Below are positions 63,224-64,000 of a stretch of 64,000 nt of DNA, piece after piece. This stretch comes from Gordonia gummivorans (GTDB taxonomy: Bacteria > Actinomycetota > Actinomycetes > Mycobacteriales > Mycobacteriaceae). Below the pieces are notes generated by a model, which was not told the origin of the DNA, did not search any database, and saw nothing but the letters and a program-made list of their open reading frames with translations. The translations under genes and the position numbers were made by a program. The DNA lies in contig NZ_JAKWBF010000005.1 in NCBI RefSeq assembly GCF_022513585.1, positions 62,001 through 126,000 of the forward strand. Reading direction: 5' to 3'. Each line of letters starts with the position of its first letter. Positions within the stretch are counted from its first letter, which is position 1.

Positions 63224-64000
63224 GGTGTTCTCCTTCTTGATGGGATTCGAGGTCGAGCAGTTCGGCGGTGGACAGATCGTCAAAGATACTGTTGCCGTGC
63301 GATTTAGGGGTATGGTCCCGCAGGCTTCGGGGCAGGAGCGCGGGTGCGTCGGCGAAGACGGGCATGACGTGTTCGGCGAGGAGTTCCATCGACTCGACGA
63401 CGTGCTCGTGGGCCATGCCGCCGAACTTCATCCAGCAGATCAGGTGATCGAGTCCGGTCTCTTCACGCAGGATCTCGATCTCGCGAACGAGTCCGGCCGG
63501 GTCACCGAGGTAGCAGACGCCGCCCTCGCGGAGGCCGTCGAGACTCATCGCTCCCTCGCCGGCGCTGGCGGCGAGTTCGGCGTACCGCTCGTAGCCGACG
63601 GCGTCGGAGCCCTGGGGGATCGCCGACATGACGGTGTCGAAATACCAGCGCAACGGCTCGCGAGCACGTTCGACGGCGGTCTGCTCGTCGCGTGCCAGGT
63701 GGATCTGCCAGTTCATCGGGAAGTCGATGGCGGTGGGTTCACATCCGTGGTCGAGCAGGGCGCGTTTGGTGCGAACCACAAAGCCGTTGAGTTCGGGCAG
63801 CGTCATCAGGGTGGGGGTGACGAGGAGGTTGTGTCCGTCGTCGGCGAGCAGATCGAAGGTCTCCGGCGAGATCGACGCGATGTAGATGGGAGGTGCAGGA
63901 CGCTGGAGGACGCCGGGGCGGCAGTCGGCCTCGACGATCTGAAAGTGCTTGCCGATGAACGTGTACGGTTCCCCGACCGGTTTGGTCCACAGGCCGCTGA
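63204..64000 (-). CDS. Luciferase-like (LLM class) monooxygenase, C-terminal part
   Basis: Only about 265 C-terminal residues are inside the window; the frame stays open to the right edge, starting at SGLWTKPVGEPYTFIGKH. The segment ending in RPAPPIYIASISPETF and the later ICWMKFGGMAHEHVVESMELLAEHVMP are typical of luciferase-like flavin monooxygenases. It is the first gene of the visible hydrolase-SDR run. It differs clearly in sequence from the complete LLM gene at 59992, so the cluster has two such oxygenases. Confidence 0.88.
   Translation of the reverse strand, partial: SGLWTKPVGEPYTFIGKHFQIVEADCRPGVLQRPAPPIYIASISPETFDLLADDGHNLLVTPTLMTLPELNGFVVRTKRALLDHGCEPTAIDFPMNWQIHLARDEQTAVERAREPLRWYFDTVMSAIPQGSDAVGYERYAELAASAGEGAMSLDGLREGGVCYLGDPAGLVREIEILREETGLDHLICWMKFGGMAHEHVVESMELLAEHVMPVFADAPALLPRSLRDHTPKSHGNSIFDDLSTAELLDLESHQEGEHHELSRR

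Overview
The window is high-GC DNA with dense genes on both strands and no tRNA, rRNA, CRISPR array or complete insertion sequence. A mycothiol S-conjugate amidase, a short Z-isoprenyl diphosphate synthase, an ESX-4-type type VII secretion cluster, a KstR-like operator and a gene order matching the Mycobacterium tuberculosis Rv1080c-Rv1110 neighbourhood place it in the Mycobacteriales. It is probably Gordonia or a close relative; the genus is an inference.

Layout. 1-690 is the 5' part of a SulP anion transporter. 837-5962 follows the greA / DUF4307 / mca / small membrane protein / DUF255 order of M. tuberculosis, with a queuosine-precursor transporter inserted. 5949-9203 is an arginine/ornithine module: an AsnC regulator divergent from a fused guanidino hydrolase-ornithine aminotransferase. 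9235-10517 is a class I DAHP synthase behind an aromatic-codon leader peptide and a terminator. 10729-22084 holds a PhoD phosphatase, a hemolysin III protein, a Z-prenyl synthase, a KstR-box-controlled flavin oxidoreductase, a MocR regulator with its divergent target, coaA, a DUF885 protein, glyA and an acyl-ACP desaturase. 22428-36894 holds phoH2, an L,D-transpeptidase, two methyltransferases, a PIG-L deacetylase, two unrelated fumarases separated by a palindrome-flanked nuclease-like gene, glpX, xseAB, a lipid-droplet protein and ispH.

37134-45578 is an ESX-4-type core: mycP and eccD run leftward, eccC and a T7SS-associated protein run rightward. No eccB and no WXG100 substrate lie beside it. 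A VWA lipoprotein and a DUF222-HNH protein separate it from rplM-rpsI-glmM-HAD (49683-52763).

53012-64000 is a run of leftward genes resembling a catabolic cluster. It has two luciferase-like flavin monooxygenases, an alpha/beta hydrolase, two SDRs, a SnoaL-like protein, a flavin reductase, RibBA, a GAF/PucR regulator, an APH-type kinase and an acyl-CoA dehydrogenase. Together these suggest oxidation of a ketone or cyclic compound to an ester or lactone, hydrolysis, and processing of a hydroxyacyl-CoA by the kinase/dehydrogenase route known from levulinate catabolism, with RibBA supplying flavin. The substrate is unknown.

Most notable: the arginine-to-glutamate-semialdehyde fusion enzyme, the aromatic attenuator, the flavin-supplied catabolic cluster, the palindrome-bracketed AbiEi/DUF559 gene, the incomplete ESX-4 locus, and a family of long dispersed palindromes mostly lying between convergent genes.
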